A stretch of DNA of 64,000 nt from Paenibacillus polysaccharolyticus (GCF_900102085.1 NZ_FMVM01000018.1:1-64000), one strand, 5' to 3'; positions 25,363 through 34,886 are shown, numbered from the stretch's first letter. Notes: a model not told the origin generated them from the sequence alone. Made by a program: numbers and translations.

Positions 25363-25476
25363 AAAGCGGAATTCCGCATATACCCAGAACGCATCCACTA
25401 TGCTTACTCCCGCCCACTGTTAAAACAGCTATTCATGCCATATCCAGGTACAAGAAGCAAGAATACTTTTCACATC

Positions 25477-25669
25477 TATATAAGTTTAACTATTCTTTTA
25501 CACAATAACGGAGAGGACAGAAAAAACCTGAAAAAGCGGAGCGTTCGCCTTTATCATCGGATTTTCCCCTTTGGAAAAGAGAATCAAAAAAATCTGGGGG
25601 TAACCGCTACTCTCCAGGTTATTCTGTCATCGGAGTGGGCCGTGTAAAATCTTTAGTTCAACTTATATA
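25477..25669 (+). repeat. structured palindromic repeat element, copy A
   Basis: This 193-base element has long terminal inverted repeats: TATATAAGTT at the left and AACTTATATA at the right, continued inward by TTTTACAC (25496-25503) and GTGTAAAA (25642-25649). Inside, GACAGAA (25516-25522) pairs with TTCTGTC (25622-25628) and AACCTG (25525-25530) with CAGGTT (25615-25620). A further hairpin, CGGATTTT to AAAATCTG, lies in the middle. The same layout occurs at 35349-35571. It ends 97 bases before the NagZ-like gene. It could be a miniature mobile element, a structured RNA, or both. It has no coding content. Confidence 0.75.
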
Positions 25670-25765
25670 AGACCTATTTTGAAAATCATTTACCTTATGG
25701 TAAGGTTAGCCTGAACGAATTCCAAAATTTTCAGAACCGATAAGACATAAGGAGGAAGAACATCC

Positions 25766-27106
25766 TTGAACATGAATAGAAGCGTGCGTTTGAATCGGAA
25801 TTTCAGATTTGTACTGGTGCTGTCTGTGATTGCAACTCTGAGCCTTGTACTGGCCGCATGCGGACAATCTCCAAAGCCTTCAACTGCAACAGGTAACAAT
25901 AATGGAACAGCAGCGGGCCAAAATCAATCACCGTCTGGGAATAACGCCGCTGCACCTCAAGATGAAGTACATGAAGAACCTCAGGATGAAACACAGGAAG
26001 AGATTGATCCGGTAAAGGAACAGCTTCAGCAACTAACGCTGGAGGAAAAAGTAGGCCAGATGATTCTTGCTGGTGTGCAAGGAACAGCGTTGGATGAACA
26101 GGCGAAACGAATGATTGCTGACCAGAAGATAGGCGGCATTATTTTTTATGCCAACAACGTAACAACCCTTCAGGGAACGGCCGCTTTTGTGAAATCGATC
26201 AAAGAGGCGAATCAGCAAAACCCGGTTCCCATTCTAATGAGTGTGGATCAAGAGGGCGGTAAGGTAAGTCGCATGCCAGAGGCGGTTGAGTCGATCCCGT
26301 CCAATCGAAAAGTAGGCAAAACCAATGATACGAAGCTTGCTGAGAAGATGGGCGCATTGCTGGCGAGACAGATCAAGCTTGCGGGTTTTAATGTTGATTT
26401 TGCACCCGTGCTGGATATTAACAGTAATCCCAAAAATCCAGTCATTGGAGATCGTTCCTTCGGCACTACTGCTGACCTGGTTACACGTATGGGGATCGCC
26501 GAGATGAAAGGACTTCGTAGTGAAGGGGTCATCCCGGTGGTGAAACATTTTCCAGGCCACGGTGATACTTCCATCGATTCTCATCTGGACTTGCCTGTGG
26601 TGAACAAATCGGAGAAACAGCTTGCAGAACTGGAGTGGATTCCGTTTCAGGCGGCGGTAAAACAACAGGCCGAGGCGGTAATGGTTGCCCATATTTTGTT
26701 TCCCAAGCTGGACCCGAATTACCCGGCATCCCTATCAAAAGTGATCATCGGGGATCATCTGCGCGGAAAATTCAAGTATGACGGTGTAGTGATCACTGAT
26801 GATCTGAGCATGGGAGCGATCTCGAAAAACTACCCATTGAACAAGGCTGCAATCGCAACGGTTCAGGCCGGAAGTGATATTTTGCTGGTGGCTCATAGTT
26901 ATGAAAGTGCTAAAACGATCTTTGATACTTTAATTAGCGCAGTGAAGTCAGGCAAAATCAAGGAGTCTCGTATTGACGAGAGTGTGTATCGTATTCTTGC
27001 ATTGAAACAGCATTTCAAGTTGTCTGACGACCAAGAGGCTACTGGAGATGTAAAGCAGTTAAACGCAGATATTCGAAGCTGGCGCAAGCAAGTCGATGCC
27101 CGCTGA
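25766..27106 (+). CDS. nagZ: NagZ-like beta-N-acetylhexosaminidase lipoprotein (glycoside hydrolase family 3)
   Basis: The 446-residue protein has a lipoprotein signal ending LVLAAC (Cys near residue 32) and an acidic, low-complexity spacer to residue 80. A single GH3 TIM barrel follows. It has VDQEGGKVSRMP, GFNVDFAPVLDIN, the family signature KHFPGHGDTSIDSHLD near residue 260 with its catalytic Asp/His pair, and the nucleophile motif VVITDDLSMG near residue 345. It should release N-acetylglucosamine from muropeptides at the outer face of the membrane. The start is TTG, 10 bases after GGAGG. The repeat element copy A lies just upstream. Confidence 0.9.
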   Translation: MNMNRSVRLNRNFRFVLVLSVIATLSLVLAACGQSPKPSTATGNNNGTAAGQNQSPSGNNAAAPQDEVHEEPQDETQEEIDPVKEQLQQLTLEEKVGQMILAGVQGTALDEQAKRMIADQKIGGIIFYANNVTTLQGTAAFVKSIKEANQQNPVPILMSVDQEGGKVSRMPEAVESIPSNRKVGKTNDTKLAEKMGALLARQIKLAGFNVDFAPVLDINSNPKNPVIGDRSFGTTADLVTRMGIAEMKGLRSEGVIPVVKHFPGHGDTSIDSHLDLPVVNKSEKQLAELEWIPFQAAVKQQAEAVMVAHILFPKLDPNYPASLSKVIIGDHLRGKFKYDGVVITDDLSMGAISKNYPLNKAAIATVQAGSDILLVAHSYESAKTIFDTLISAVKSGKIKESRIDESVYRILALKQHFKLSDDQEATGDVKQLNADIRSWRKQVDAR

Positions 27107-27181
27107 TCTATCCTGTGTTATGATTTGGCTATAAATAGAGAGACATTTGCCATCATAACAGGTTAGAGGAGAGAGCTTTTC

Positions 27182-27886
27182 ATGTATACCATTATGATTA
27201 TTGAAGATGATCCCAAGATTGCGGGACTGCTGAAATCACATATCGAGCGTTATGGGGACCGAGCTGTATCCGTTGAGGATTTTGAGAATGTGACGGAACA
27301 ATTCAAACAGCTTCAGCCTCATGTTGTATTACTGGATATCAACTTGCCGAGCTATGACGGGTTTTACTGGTGCAGGCAGATCCGAACGATATCGACATGT
27401 CCGATCCTGTTTATTTCCGCGCGAAGTGGCAAGATGGATCAGGTTATGGCGCTGGAGAACGGGGCTGATGATTATATTACCAAGCCGTTTGAACATGAGA
27501 TTGTTATGGCTAAAATACGTAGTCAGTTGCGCCGGGTGTATGGAGATTATGCTGCCCGAGATGAAGAACGTAAGGTCGAACTGAACGGACTCGTGGTGTA
27601 CTTGGAAAGGCTTGAGATTGAACTCGGCGATCAGAAAGTGCAACTCACCAAAAAGGAAACGATTCTACTGGAAACGCTGATGCGTCGCAGTCCCAAGCTG
27701 GTCAGTCGGGAAACCATTTTGGAGAAGTTATGGGATGACTCGTTTGTGGATGATAATACCCTTAGCGTTAATATTACCCGGGTACGGAAACGTCTTGCCG
27801 AACTAGGCATTACCGATGCGCTGGAAACGGTGAGAGGCTCCGGATACAGGCTGATTAATAACTGGAAAGCGACATCATCGTTATGA
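27182..27886 (+). CDS. bceR: BceR-type OmpR-family response regulator
   Basis: The 234-residue protein has a receiver domain (IIEDDPKIAGLL acidic pocket, phospho-acceptor Asp52 in LLDINLPSYDG, and Lys in YITKPFEHE) and a winged-helix DNA-binding domain (residues about 130-228, ending ALETVRGSGYRLINNW). It overlaps the kinase gene by four bases (ATGA). Together with the kinase and the ABC transporter downstream it forms a complete peptide-antibiotic sensing and resistance module. It should activate the promoter before 29141. Confidence 0.9.
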   Translation: MYTIMIIEDDPKIAGLLKSHIERYGDRAVSVEDFENVTEQFKQLQPHVVLLDINLPSYDGFYWCRQIRTISTCPILFISARSGKMDQVMALENGADDYITKPFEHEIVMAKIRSQLRRVYGDYAARDEERKVELNGLVVYLERLEIELGDQKVQLTKKETILLETLMRRSPKLVSRETILEKLWDDSFVDDNTLSVNITRVRKRLAELGITDALETVRGSGYRLINNWKATSSL

Positions 27887-28866
27887 AGTTGTTTATTCGA
27901 GAACATATCGCTCTGACGTGCTGGGTGTTTGCGATGATGTTCACCGTGGTCGCTGTATTTTGGTACGATGGATACGATCATTGGAAGACGGCGCTATATG
28001 CCGTAGGACTGGGCTTGTTTTTGTATGTCGGTTATCTGGTGTATCGTTACATGTCACATCGAGCCTTTTACACCCGTATGACTCAGCCCGTGAAATCGCT
28101 GAATGAATTGGTAGCATTACATGAAACGGCGCCGTTATCAGCCTCTTTGGAAAAACTGCTGGATTCCCAGTACGGCCAATATCACGCACATCTGAGCCGG
28201 CTCGAACAAAAGCAACAGGAATATCTTACGTTTATGAACCAATGGGTACATCAGATGAAAACACCGTTATCGGTCATTGAGCTGACCGTGGAAGAAGAAG
28301 AGGACGATGATGCTCGTTTTCGCAGTATTCGTGAGGAAGCAGATCAGATGCGACGTGGATTGGAAACGGTCCTATATGTCGCAAGGCTGGATACCTTCGA
28401 GCAGGACTTCAGCGTGGAACCGGTTGAACTGCGAGTGGTAGGTGAAGAAGCGATTCATGAGTTGAAACGATTTTTCATTCGTAACCATGTGTATCCCGAG
28501 ATGCAGATTGATGCTTCGCTGGTGGTGCAATCTGATGCAAAGTGGGTTCGATTTGTGCTAGTACAGCTGTTATCCAATGCCATCAAGTATGCTGCAGGCA
28601 GTGGACAGAAAGTGCATCTTCGCGCCTACGGAGCGGAGCAGAAGGTCATACTGGAAGTTCAGGATCATGGGATTGGTATACCCAAATCAGACCTGAACCG
28701 GGTGTTTAGACCCTTTTTTACTGGGGAGAACGGAAGGCATTTTAAGGAATCTACTGGCATGGGGTTGTACATCGCAAAAGAAGTGCTGACACGTATGAAT
28801 CATCAGATTGAGCTTGAATCGGTATACGGGGAAGGAACGACAGTCCGAATTACCTTTTCGGTTTGA
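27883..28866 (+). CDS. bceS: BceS-type intramembrane-sensing histidine kinase
   Basis: The 327-residue kinase has two N-terminal helices (residues about 10-55) with almost no extracellular loop, the mark of intramembrane-sensing kinases. The phospho-acceptor histidine, near residue 123, is in FMNQWVHQMKTPLSVIEL. The ATPase domain shows the N box LVQLLSNAIKYA, the G1 box VQDHGIGIPKSDL and STGMGLYIAKEV. Such kinases sense drug flux through the partner BceAB transporter rather than the drug itself. The gene is translationally coupled to bceR and followed by a strong terminator. Confidence 0.9.
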   Translation: MKLFIREHIALTCWVFAMMFTVVAVFWYDGYDHWKTALYAVGLGLFLYVGYLVYRYMSHRAFYTRMTQPVKSLNELVALHETAPLSASLEKLLDSQYGQYHAHLSRLEQKQQEYLTFMNQWVHQMKTPLSVIELTVEEEEDDDARFRSIREEADQMRRGLETVLYVARLDTFEQDFSVEPVELRVVGEEAIHELKRFFIRNHVYPEMQIDASLVVQSDAKWVRFVLVQLLSNAIKYAAGSGQKVHLRAYGAEQKVILEVQDHGIGIPKSDLNRVFRPFFTGENGRHFKESTGMGLYIAKEVLTRMNHQIELESVYGEGTTVRITFSV

Positions 28867-28933
28867 ACGCAAGATAATGAATAATTAGACCTGATTTTAT
28901 ATATGAAGATGAATATGAATTACATGTGAAATA

Positions 28934-28972
28934 ACGACGCCTTTTGCCGTGCTGGGAGGAAGGCGTCTTTTT
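28934..28972 (+). terminator. terminator between bceRS and bceAB
   Basis: GACGCCTT pairs with AAGGCGTC and is followed by TTTTTCTT. It separates the constitutive two-component genes from the inducible transporter genes. Confidence 0.85.
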
Positions 28973-29140
28973 CTTGCGATTTCTGAGGGGGACGGAACCT
29001 TACAATATTGTCATGTTGGTGAAAGGTTAACCCATAGGAGAATGAGTGAAGTTTCGGGTAGACTGTAGTCAGAAGGTTAGCGAAGAAGATAAGTACTTAG
29101 AAGTTAAAATTAGACTTTAATCGTTAAAGGAGTTGTATGT

Positions 29141-29911
29141 ATGGAGATATGTTCCGTCAAACAGATCAGCAAAATTTATAAAGGGATTGTATCCTATGAA
29201 GCCTTGTCAGGGATTGATCTTAGTATCCAAGAGGGAGAGTTTGTGGGTATTATGGGGCCGTCCGGTAGTGGCAAAACAACGTTGCTGAACATGATTTCAA
29301 CCATTGATCATCCGACGTCAGGGGAATTGCGAATTGCGGGTCAGAATCCATTTGATCTGGGAGCAGATCAGCTGGCTTTGTTCCGGCGTAGAGAATTAGG
29401 CTTTGTCTTTCAATCCTTCAACCTGCTTAACACACTGACGGTGAAGGAAAATATCGTGCTCCCATTAACACTAGACGGTATTTCCGTTCGGGAGATGAAT
29501 GCGCGAGTTGTGGAGCTTGCTAACAAATTAGGCATTGAAGGAATTTTAAACAAACGCACGTATGAAATATCGGGCGGACAGGCACAGCGGACAGCGATCG
29601 CTCGAGCGTTAATCCATTCTCCCAAGCTGATTCTGGCGGATGAGCCGACGGGAAATCTGGATTCCAAGGCTGCCAAGGATGTGATGGAGATTCTTGAACA
29701 GCGCAATCGAGAGGATCAGGCGACGATGTTGCTCGTAACCCACGATGCTGTGGCAGCTAGTTACTGTAGCCGAGTGGTTTTCATTAAGGATGGTCAGTTA
29801 TATAACGAAATTCATTACGGTGATAACCGCGCGGCCTTCTATCAAAAGATTATAAACGTATTATCCCTGATGGGAGGCTCTGGACATGAATTTTCGCCAG
29901 TTCGCCATTAA
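29141..29911 (+). CDS. bceA: BceA-type ABC transporter ATP-binding protein
   Basis: The 256-residue ATPase has Walker A GPSGSGKTT near residues 39-47, Q-loop FVFQSFNLLNTLTV, signature SGGQAQRTAIARAL (here ISGGQ followed by A-Q in place of the common Q-Q/Q-R), Walker B LILADEPTGNLD and H-loop LLVTHD. It belongs to the MacB-like Mac-1 group that powers BceB permeases removing peptide antibiotics such as bacitracin from their lipid target. The preceding 170 bases, after the terminator at 28934, should hold the BceR-dependent promoter; no unambiguous binding dyad could be fixed. AAGGAG lies upstream of the ATG. Confidence 0.9.
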   Translation: MEICSVKQISKIYKGIVSYEALSGIDLSIQEGEFVGIMGPSGSGKTTLLNMISTIDHPTSGELRIAGQNPFDLGADQLALFRRRELGFVFQSFNLLNTLTVKENIVLPLTLDGISVREMNARVVELANKLGIEGILNKRTYEISGGQAQRTAIARALIHSPKLILADEPTGNLDSKAAKDVMEILEQRNREDQATMLLVTHDAVAASYCSRVVFIKDGQLYNEIHYGDNRAAFYQKIINVLSLMGGSGHEFSPVRH

Positions 29912-31850
29912 TAACGTTGTTCGAAACAAACGAATTTATCTGGCTCATTTTCTAAGCAGTACGTTCTCGGTTATGATCTTTTTTATCTATGCGTTGCTGC
30001 TGTTCCACCCGGATTTACAAGATGGTTTGAAAGGTTCTTCCCAGACGGTGACGGTGCTTGCCAACCAAGGCCTGATGATTGCTGAAATCATCATTTTCAT
30101 ATTCTCTTTCCTGTTTCTGCTGTATTCGGTCGGTTCATTTCTGAAGACTCGGAAGAAGGAGTTTGGTATCTTCCTGATCATCGGCATGACTCGTAAGCAG
30201 ATGAACCGACTTTTATTTATGGAAAATATGTGTATCGGCGTAGCTTCCATCGTGGCGGGGATAGGACTTGGACTGATCTTCGGTAAATTAGTTTTGCTCA
30301 TTTGCGGTTCCATGCTTGCGGTGGAGAACAGTCTGAGATTTTATTTTCCGCTCAAAGGCATTCTGCTGACAGCCGGAGCGTTTCTGTTGCTTTTTGTGGT
30401 CATTGCTCTATCATCCTCATTGCTGATTCGTAAGGGAACGTTGATTGAGCTCGTGAAGTCAGAGGAAAAACCAAAACCTGAACCTAAGGCATCCCCGCTG
30501 CTCTCACTGCTCTCGGTTGTGCTAATTGGTGGAGGGTATACAGGTGTATTTATTTTCGCGTGGGGATCATATATTTTCCCTTTATTGTTTGGCAGTGTGC
30601 TCAGTGTAATTGCAGGTACGTATCTTCTGTTCACGCAGCTGAGTGTATATGTCATTCGGGCATTGAAAAAGAAAGAAGGATTGTTTTACCGCAAGACCAA
30701 TCTGCTCTTTCTGTCCGAGCTTACCTATCGCATGAAAGATAACGCCGTGATGTTTTTTATGGTCAGTGTTATCTCGGCTTCTGCGTTTACGGGCATTGGC
30801 AGCATGCTGACTATAGGTGATCCAAGACTGTCTTCCATGACGAATCCATATGCTTTTACGTATACAAATTCAGGCTTTACGGATTCTGCGGTCGTTGATC
30901 GTCAGATCCAAAAAATTGAAGAGACGCTGGTTAATCGCGAAGTTTCATATGTAAAAGGTAGTTACCAGCCTCTCTATGAGAACAATAACAACTACATCAT
31001 CAAACTGAGTTCATATAACCGTCTTGCCAAAGCGCTTGGTTATGAAGAACGGGTGCTGGATCGCAATGATCTGGCGTTTAATACAGCACCCAATATTACT
31101 GCACGCAATAAACTGTTAGATACGAAAAAGGACAGTTACCCATACTCCGCTGACTTATATGTTGGTGAACAGCAGCATTTACAAATGCAGATGTTGCCAC
31201 CGGCAACCGATATCGTGATTCCGATGGAGGGTGAGGCGGGCGTCTACGTTGTTTCTGATGACCTGTATTCCAAGATTCGAGAAGCATACATTGCAGAGAT
31301 TAAGATGGATGTTGATTTTTACTCTGATCAGACGACATTTTTTGTGGTAAAAGACTGGATGTCGACACGCAGTTTTGCTTCGGAATTGCTGGATACGATT
31401 GAGAAAGACCGTCCGGAGAAGGGATATGTTCAGTTCACTTCTCTTGTCGTAGACTGGCTGAATAACAAACAAACCAATGGCATCATTCTCATCGTAAGTG
31501 GATTGATCGGTATTGTGTTTTTCACCTTCGCGGCGAGTTTCACCTATTTCAGGCTATATGCAGATCTGGAGCGAGATGAGGCACAGTATCGCATGATTGG
31601 TAAAATGGGACTTAGCCGCCCGGAGCTACGCAAAATTGTAACAAGACAGCTCGTGTTGATGTTTTTCCTGCCGCTTCTCGTGGCTTTGATTCACAGTACA
31701 GTTGCATTTACGGCGCTGTATCAGATGGTTCAGTTTTCGATTCTAGATGATAGCCTTGGCGTATTTATGGTGTTTGTCACGATGCAACTTATCTTCTTTG
31801 CCATAGTACGCTGGCGTTATCTGCGTCATATGTATTCGAAGCTCGTGTAA
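29886..31850 (+). CDS. bceB: BceB-type permease for peptide-antibiotic detoxification
   Basis: The 654-residue permease shows ten hydrophobic segments: one near residue 25, several between 55 and 300, and three at the C-terminus. A large extracellular domain lies between about residues 310 and 525, the domain that contacts the antibiotic-lipid complex. FtsX-like segments are visible (EFGIFLIIGMTRKQMNRLLF near residue 95 and DEAQYRMIGKMGLSRPELRK near residue 565). The start overlaps bceA by 26 bases, so the two are co-translated. Which antibiotic it handles cannot be read from sequence. Confidence 0.9.
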   Translation: MNFRQFAINNVVRNKRIYLAHFLSSTFSVMIFFIYALLLFHPDLQDGLKGSSQTVTVLANQGLMIAEIIIFIFSFLFLLYSVGSFLKTRKKEFGIFLIIGMTRKQMNRLLFMENMCIGVASIVAGIGLGLIFGKLVLLICGSMLAVENSLRFYFPLKGILLTAGAFLLLFVVIALSSSLLIRKGTLIELVKSEEKPKPEPKASPLLSLLSVVLIGGGYTGVFIFAWGSYIFPLLFGSVLSVIAGTYLLFTQLSVYVIRALKKKEGLFYRKTNLLFLSELTYRMKDNAVMFFMVSVISASAFTGIGSMLTIGDPRLSSMTNPYAFTYTNSGFTDSAVVDRQIQKIEETLVNREVSYVKGSYQPLYENNNNYIIKLSSYNRLAKALGYEERVLDRNDLAFNTAPNITARNKLLDTKKDSYPYSADLYVGEQQHLQMQMLPPATDIVIPMEGEAGVYVVSDDLYSKIREAYIAEIKMDVDFYSDQTTFFVVKDWMSTRSFASELLDTIEKDRPEKGYVQFTSLVVDWLNNKQTNGIILIVSGLIGIVFFTFAASFTYFRLYADLERDEAQYRMIGKMGLSRPELRKIVTRQLVLMFFLPLLVALIHSTVAFTALYQMVQFSILDDSLGVFMVFVTMQLIFFAIVRWRYLRHMYSKLV

Positions 31851-31887
31851 ACTAGCAGTGCACCTTATACATTTCACTACGTTTTAT

Positions 31888-31925
31888 GAGCCTTGGCCGG
31901 GAGGTCAGGGCTTTTTCTTTTTTAG
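31888..31925 (+). terminator. terminator of bceAB
   Basis: AGCCTTGGCC pairs with GGTCAGGGCT around GGGA, allowing one mismatch, followed by a T-rich tract. Confidence 0.8.
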
Positions 31926-32038
31926 TTAAGAAAGATTTAAGATAGAGGAATTAGCAGGAATGAAGGGATTTGATATATAGTAAATATTAATATATAGAGA
32001 AAAGAATAATTCAAAGCTGAAGAACGGCGATAAATCTA

Positions 32039-32155
32039 TTGTTTAAAGGTAATGCATTTGTCCGGTTCAGCATTGCACTGGCCCTGATTTTGGTTAATAT
32101 CTATTTATTATCCTGTGTGAGCACGCCTAGAGGGCAGAAATGTAACTGTGCGTAA
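32039..32155 (+). CDS. candidate 38-residue lipoprotein-like small protein
   Basis: A TTG-initiated frame of 38 codons ends in TAA at 32153. The product has a short basic N-terminus (MFKGNAFVRF), a hydrophobic stretch (SIALALILVNIYLLSC) ending in a lipobox-like LLSC, and a cysteine-containing tail with TPRGQKCNCA. That is a coherent small lipoprotein or membrane peptide. The ribosome-binding site is weak (GAAGAACGG), which lowers confidence. It lies in the gap between bceAB and asp23 and is not recognised as any family. Confidence 0.35.
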   Translation: MFKGNAFVRFSIALALILVNIYLLSCVSTPRGQKCNCA

Positions 32156-32225
32156 ACCGTGGTAGAATAGAAGGGATAACATCCATACTTAGAACAACAA
32201 AAAAAGATCATAAGGAGAGGAACTT

Positions 32226-32624
32226 ATGTCTGAAATCATTGAAAAAACTGTAACCGAAGCGGAATATATTGCACCTCCAGCGATTCAGCTTGGAACCATT
32301 CATATTTCTAACGATGTCGTGTCCAAAATTGTGGGCATGGCCGCGCAAACCACTCCAGGAGTGTCTTCCATGTCTGTTGGGCTGACGGAAGGTCTCGCCA
32401 AGAGCATCAGCGGTAAAAGTCTGCAAAAAGGAATTGACGTTCATATTCAAAATGATGAAGCGTCCATTCAATTGCGCATTAATGTGCAATATGGCCGCAA
32501 GATGCACGAGGTCTGTCAGGAACTGCAACATAACGTACAGCAAGCGGTGGAGCAGATGGCGGGCGTAATCGTGAAAGAAGTTAAAGTGCAGGTTGTCGGC
32601 ATTGCCATGCCTGAGAACGTGTAA
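32226..32624 (+). CDS. Asp23/Gls24 family envelope stress protein
   Basis: The 132-residue protein fits the Asp23 (DUF322) family: an N-terminal IHISNDVVSKIVGMAAQTTPG, then GVSSMS, and the central VHIQNDEASIQLRINVQYGRKM strand pair. It has the usual C-terminal VNVTVVGI-like strand, here VKVQVVGIAMPE. Members bind at the membrane or cell wall of Gram-positive cells and respond to alkaline or envelope stress. AGGAGAGG lies 5-6 bases before the ATG. Single gene with a strong terminator. Confidence 0.9.
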   Translation: MSEIIEKTVTEAEYIAPPAIQLGTIHISNDVVSKIVGMAAQTTPGVSSMSVGLTEGLAKSISGKSLQKGIDVHIQNDEASIQLRINVQYGRKMHEVCQELQHNVQQAVEQMAGVIVKEVKVQVVGIAMPENV

Positions 32625-32648
32625 ATCGTATAATTTTTTTAATAGGTA

Positions 32649-32690
32649 AGCACCTTCCTAAGATGGGTTCATGGGGAAGGTGCTGTTTTG
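32649..32690. terminator. terminator between asp23 and the AraC gene
   Basis: AGCACCTTCC pairs with GGAAGGTGCT and is followed by GTTTTGTGTTTT. It overlaps the last codons of the converging AraC-type gene. Confidence 0.8.
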
Positions 32691-33505
32691 TGTTTTCGAT
32701 AGTAAGTGGGAGCTTCACCCAGCACTTTTTTGAACATTTTGGAGAAAAGAAGTTGGTCTGTATACCCGACGGAACGGGCAATATCCCCGATACTCAGGCT
32801 AAGATCGAGCGTCAGCTCGGCTGCTCTGCGCATACGATAATGGACGAGATAAGATTGAATGCTGCTTCCGATCTGATCTTTGAAGAGTGAACACAGATAA
32901 CTTCGCTGCAAGCCGATGTGGGAGGCGATGGACTGCACTGTAATGGCGTTGGCATAGTTCATCTCGATAAAATCAATCACTTGGGTTACATATGTTTCTT
33001 TGCCGTATTCTGCAGTGGGCTGAACGTTCTCGTCATGCGAATGATCAATCAGGATGGCAAAAAACTGATAGAGCCATCCGGTCATACTAATCTCCCAGCC
33101 TTTATGAGCCGTGCGAGAATGGATGATCCGGTGCAGACATGAGCGCATCTCATCGTCTTCTTCACCGAGATCAAAAATGGGGTGCTGTTCCGATAAAGAG
33201 GCTTGTTGTAAAAAGGAAGCACTATGCGTGCCCTGAAATGCAACCCAGCTATACTCCCATGGATCATCTTGATCAGCTTTATAATGTACCACGGAATGTG
33301 GCACGATCAAGAAGCCTTGCCCCTTACGTAGTTGATAAGTCTTCCCTGCAACTTCAAATGTGCCCTTGCCGTTCAGAACATAGTGAATTTTATAGTAATC
33401 CCTCATTGCTGGGCCGAAGTGGTGCCCGGGTGTGCAGGCTTCAGTACCATAATGAAGGAGCTGCAACTCCTGAAAATGTGTGTTTTTGAACATATACGTA
33501 ATCAT
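32669..33505 (-). CDS. AraC-family transcriptional regulator with cupin sensor
   Basis: ATG 33505 follows CAGGAGTGG and is preferred over the longer open frame, giving 278 residues. The N-terminal cupin (residues 1-140: YYKIHYVLNGKGTFEV, LRKGQGFLIVPHSVVHYKAD) is an AraC-type ligand-binding jelly roll. The C-terminal 100 residues carry the two helix-turn-helix motifs (ITVQSIASHIGLQRSYLCSL; LSIGDIARSVGYTDQLLFSK, then PTYYRKH). It is divergent from the aldo/keto reductase at 33719 and may control it and sugar use. Confidence 0.88.
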   Translation of the reverse strand: MITYMFKNTHFQELQLLHYGTEACTPGHHFGPAMRDYYKIHYVLNGKGTFEVAGKTYQLRKGQGFLIVPHSVVHYKADQDDPWEYSWVAFQGTHSASFLQQASLSEQHPIFDLGEEDDEMRSCLHRIIHSRTAHKGWEISMTGWLYQFFAILIDHSHDENVQPTAEYGKETYVTQVIDFIEMNYANAITVQSIASHIGLQRSYLCSLFKDQIGSSIQSYLVHYRMRRAAELTLDLSLSIGDIARSVGYTDQLLFSKMFKKVLGEAPTYYRKHKTAPSP

Positions 33506-33718
33506 TACGTCCACTCCTGTGAGAATCAATTGATTCTTGCATTTTAACATATATAGAATTGTAATTGGTACTTAAATTGAAGTATAAGTTTAGCTATAAC
33601 GATCATTTTTACATATCAATGTAGTGATAAACCATATCGTTTATGCAGAAAAATGACTAAGATAAAAGAGTATTAACGGCTGGGCTTGACCTACTTTACA
33701 GAAAAGAGTGAATTCACG

Positions 33719-34723
33719 ATGCCTTATATTGCAAATGAACAACGTTATGATGATATGAGCTATTCTCGCTCAGGCAAATCGGGAATTAAGCTTCCACAGA
33801 TTGCACTGGGATTATGGCAGAATTTTGGCGGCAATCGCACGCTGGATATTCAGGAAGAAATGATTTTACGCGCGTTCGATCTCGGTATTAACCATTTTGA
33901 TCTGGCGAATAACTATGGGCCACCTCCAGGGTCAGCAGAAGAGAACTTTGGCGTGATCTACCACAAACATTTGCGTCCTTACCGAGATGAGCTGCTGATC
34001 TCTTCTAAGGCAGGGTACCATATGTGGAGCGGCCCTTACGGCGAGTGGGGTTCCCGTAAAAATTTGATTGCCAGTCTCGACCAGAGCTTGAGCCGAATGG
34101 GACTGGACTATGTAGACATTTTCTATCATCATCGTCCAGATCCAGACACGCCACTGGAAGAAACGATGACAGCGCTGGATCACATCGTAAGGCAAGGTAA
34201 GGCGTTATATGTGGGCTTGTCCAACTACAATGCACAACAGACGCAGGAAGCAGTGACGATTCTGCGCGGGCTCGGAACACCTTGTCTTGTTCACCAGCCG
34301 AATTATTCCATGCTGAATCGCTGGATTGAAGAGGGTCTGCAAGATGTGCTGGACGAGCAGGGTGTAGGTTCTATCGCGTTTTGCCCGCTCGGTCGGGGTC
34401 AGTTAACGAACAAATACGTGGACAAAATCAAAGCGGAACGGGCAAATCCTACAGGTAATTTGAAAAAGGAATCCTATACCGACGAACGTATCGCGAAATT
34501 TGAAGCGCTACAAGCTGTGGCAGAACGACGAGGACAGACGATTTCACAACTTGCACTCAACTGGGTATTACGTGGTAACCGTGTAACGTCCGCATTGATC
34601 GGAGCCAGCCGAGTATTGCAGATTGAAGAAAATGTTGCTGCACTCAAGGCTCCTGAATTAACAGCCGCAGACCTGAGTGAGATCGATACGATTTTGGACG
34701 GCATCGGAAATATTCCTTGGTAA
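33719..34723 (+). CDS. aldo/keto reductase, L-glyceraldehyde-3-phosphate reductase (YghZ/Gpr) type
   Basis: The 334-residue NADPH-dependent TIM barrel starts MPYIANEQRYDDMSYSRSGK, the form seen in YghZ-like reductases. The catalytic tetrad appears as D in INHFDLANNYGPPPG with Tyr, Lys in LISSKAGYHMWSGPYGEWGSRKN and His in DIFYHHRPDPDTPLEETM. The cofactor end reads SALIGASRVLQIEEN. The open frame extends 11 codons upstream to a TTG without a ribosome site, so ATG 33719 (weak AAAAGAGTG upstream) is preferred. It reduces aldehydes, possibly L-glyceraldehyde 3-phosphate or methylglyoxal. It is divergent from an AraC regulator. Confidence 0.87.
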   Translation: MPYIANEQRYDDMSYSRSGKSGIKLPQIALGLWQNFGGNRTLDIQEEMILRAFDLGINHFDLANNYGPPPGSAEENFGVIYHKHLRPYRDELLISSKAGYHMWSGPYGEWGSRKNLIASLDQSLSRMGLDYVDIFYHHRPDPDTPLEETMTALDHIVRQGKALYVGLSNYNAQQTQEAVTILRGLGTPCLVHQPNYSMLNRWIEEGLQDVLDEQGVGSIAFCPLGRGQLTNKYVDKIKAERANPTGNLKKESYTDERIAKFEALQAVAERRGQTISQLALNWVLRGNRVTSALIGASRVLQIEENVAALKAPELTAADLSEIDTILDGIGNIPW

Positions 34724-34751
34724 ACGTCTTATATAGGTAATGTTTATATTG

Positions 34752-34789
34752 AGTACCTTTTCTCTCTATAGAGAAGGGGTACTTTTTAT
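34752..34789 (+). terminator. terminator of the aldo/keto reductase gene
   Basis: AGTACCTTTTCTCT pairs with AGAGAAGGGGTACT around a 4-base loop, with one G-T pair, followed by TTTTTAT. Confidence 0.85.
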
Positions 34790-34886
34790 GTTTAGAAGGG
34801 AAGAACTGGCGTATCGAGTAGCATAAGGTTTATACTGGAATGATTCGTTATTAGGTTATCAGATGAGCAAGAAAGGGAGATGCATC

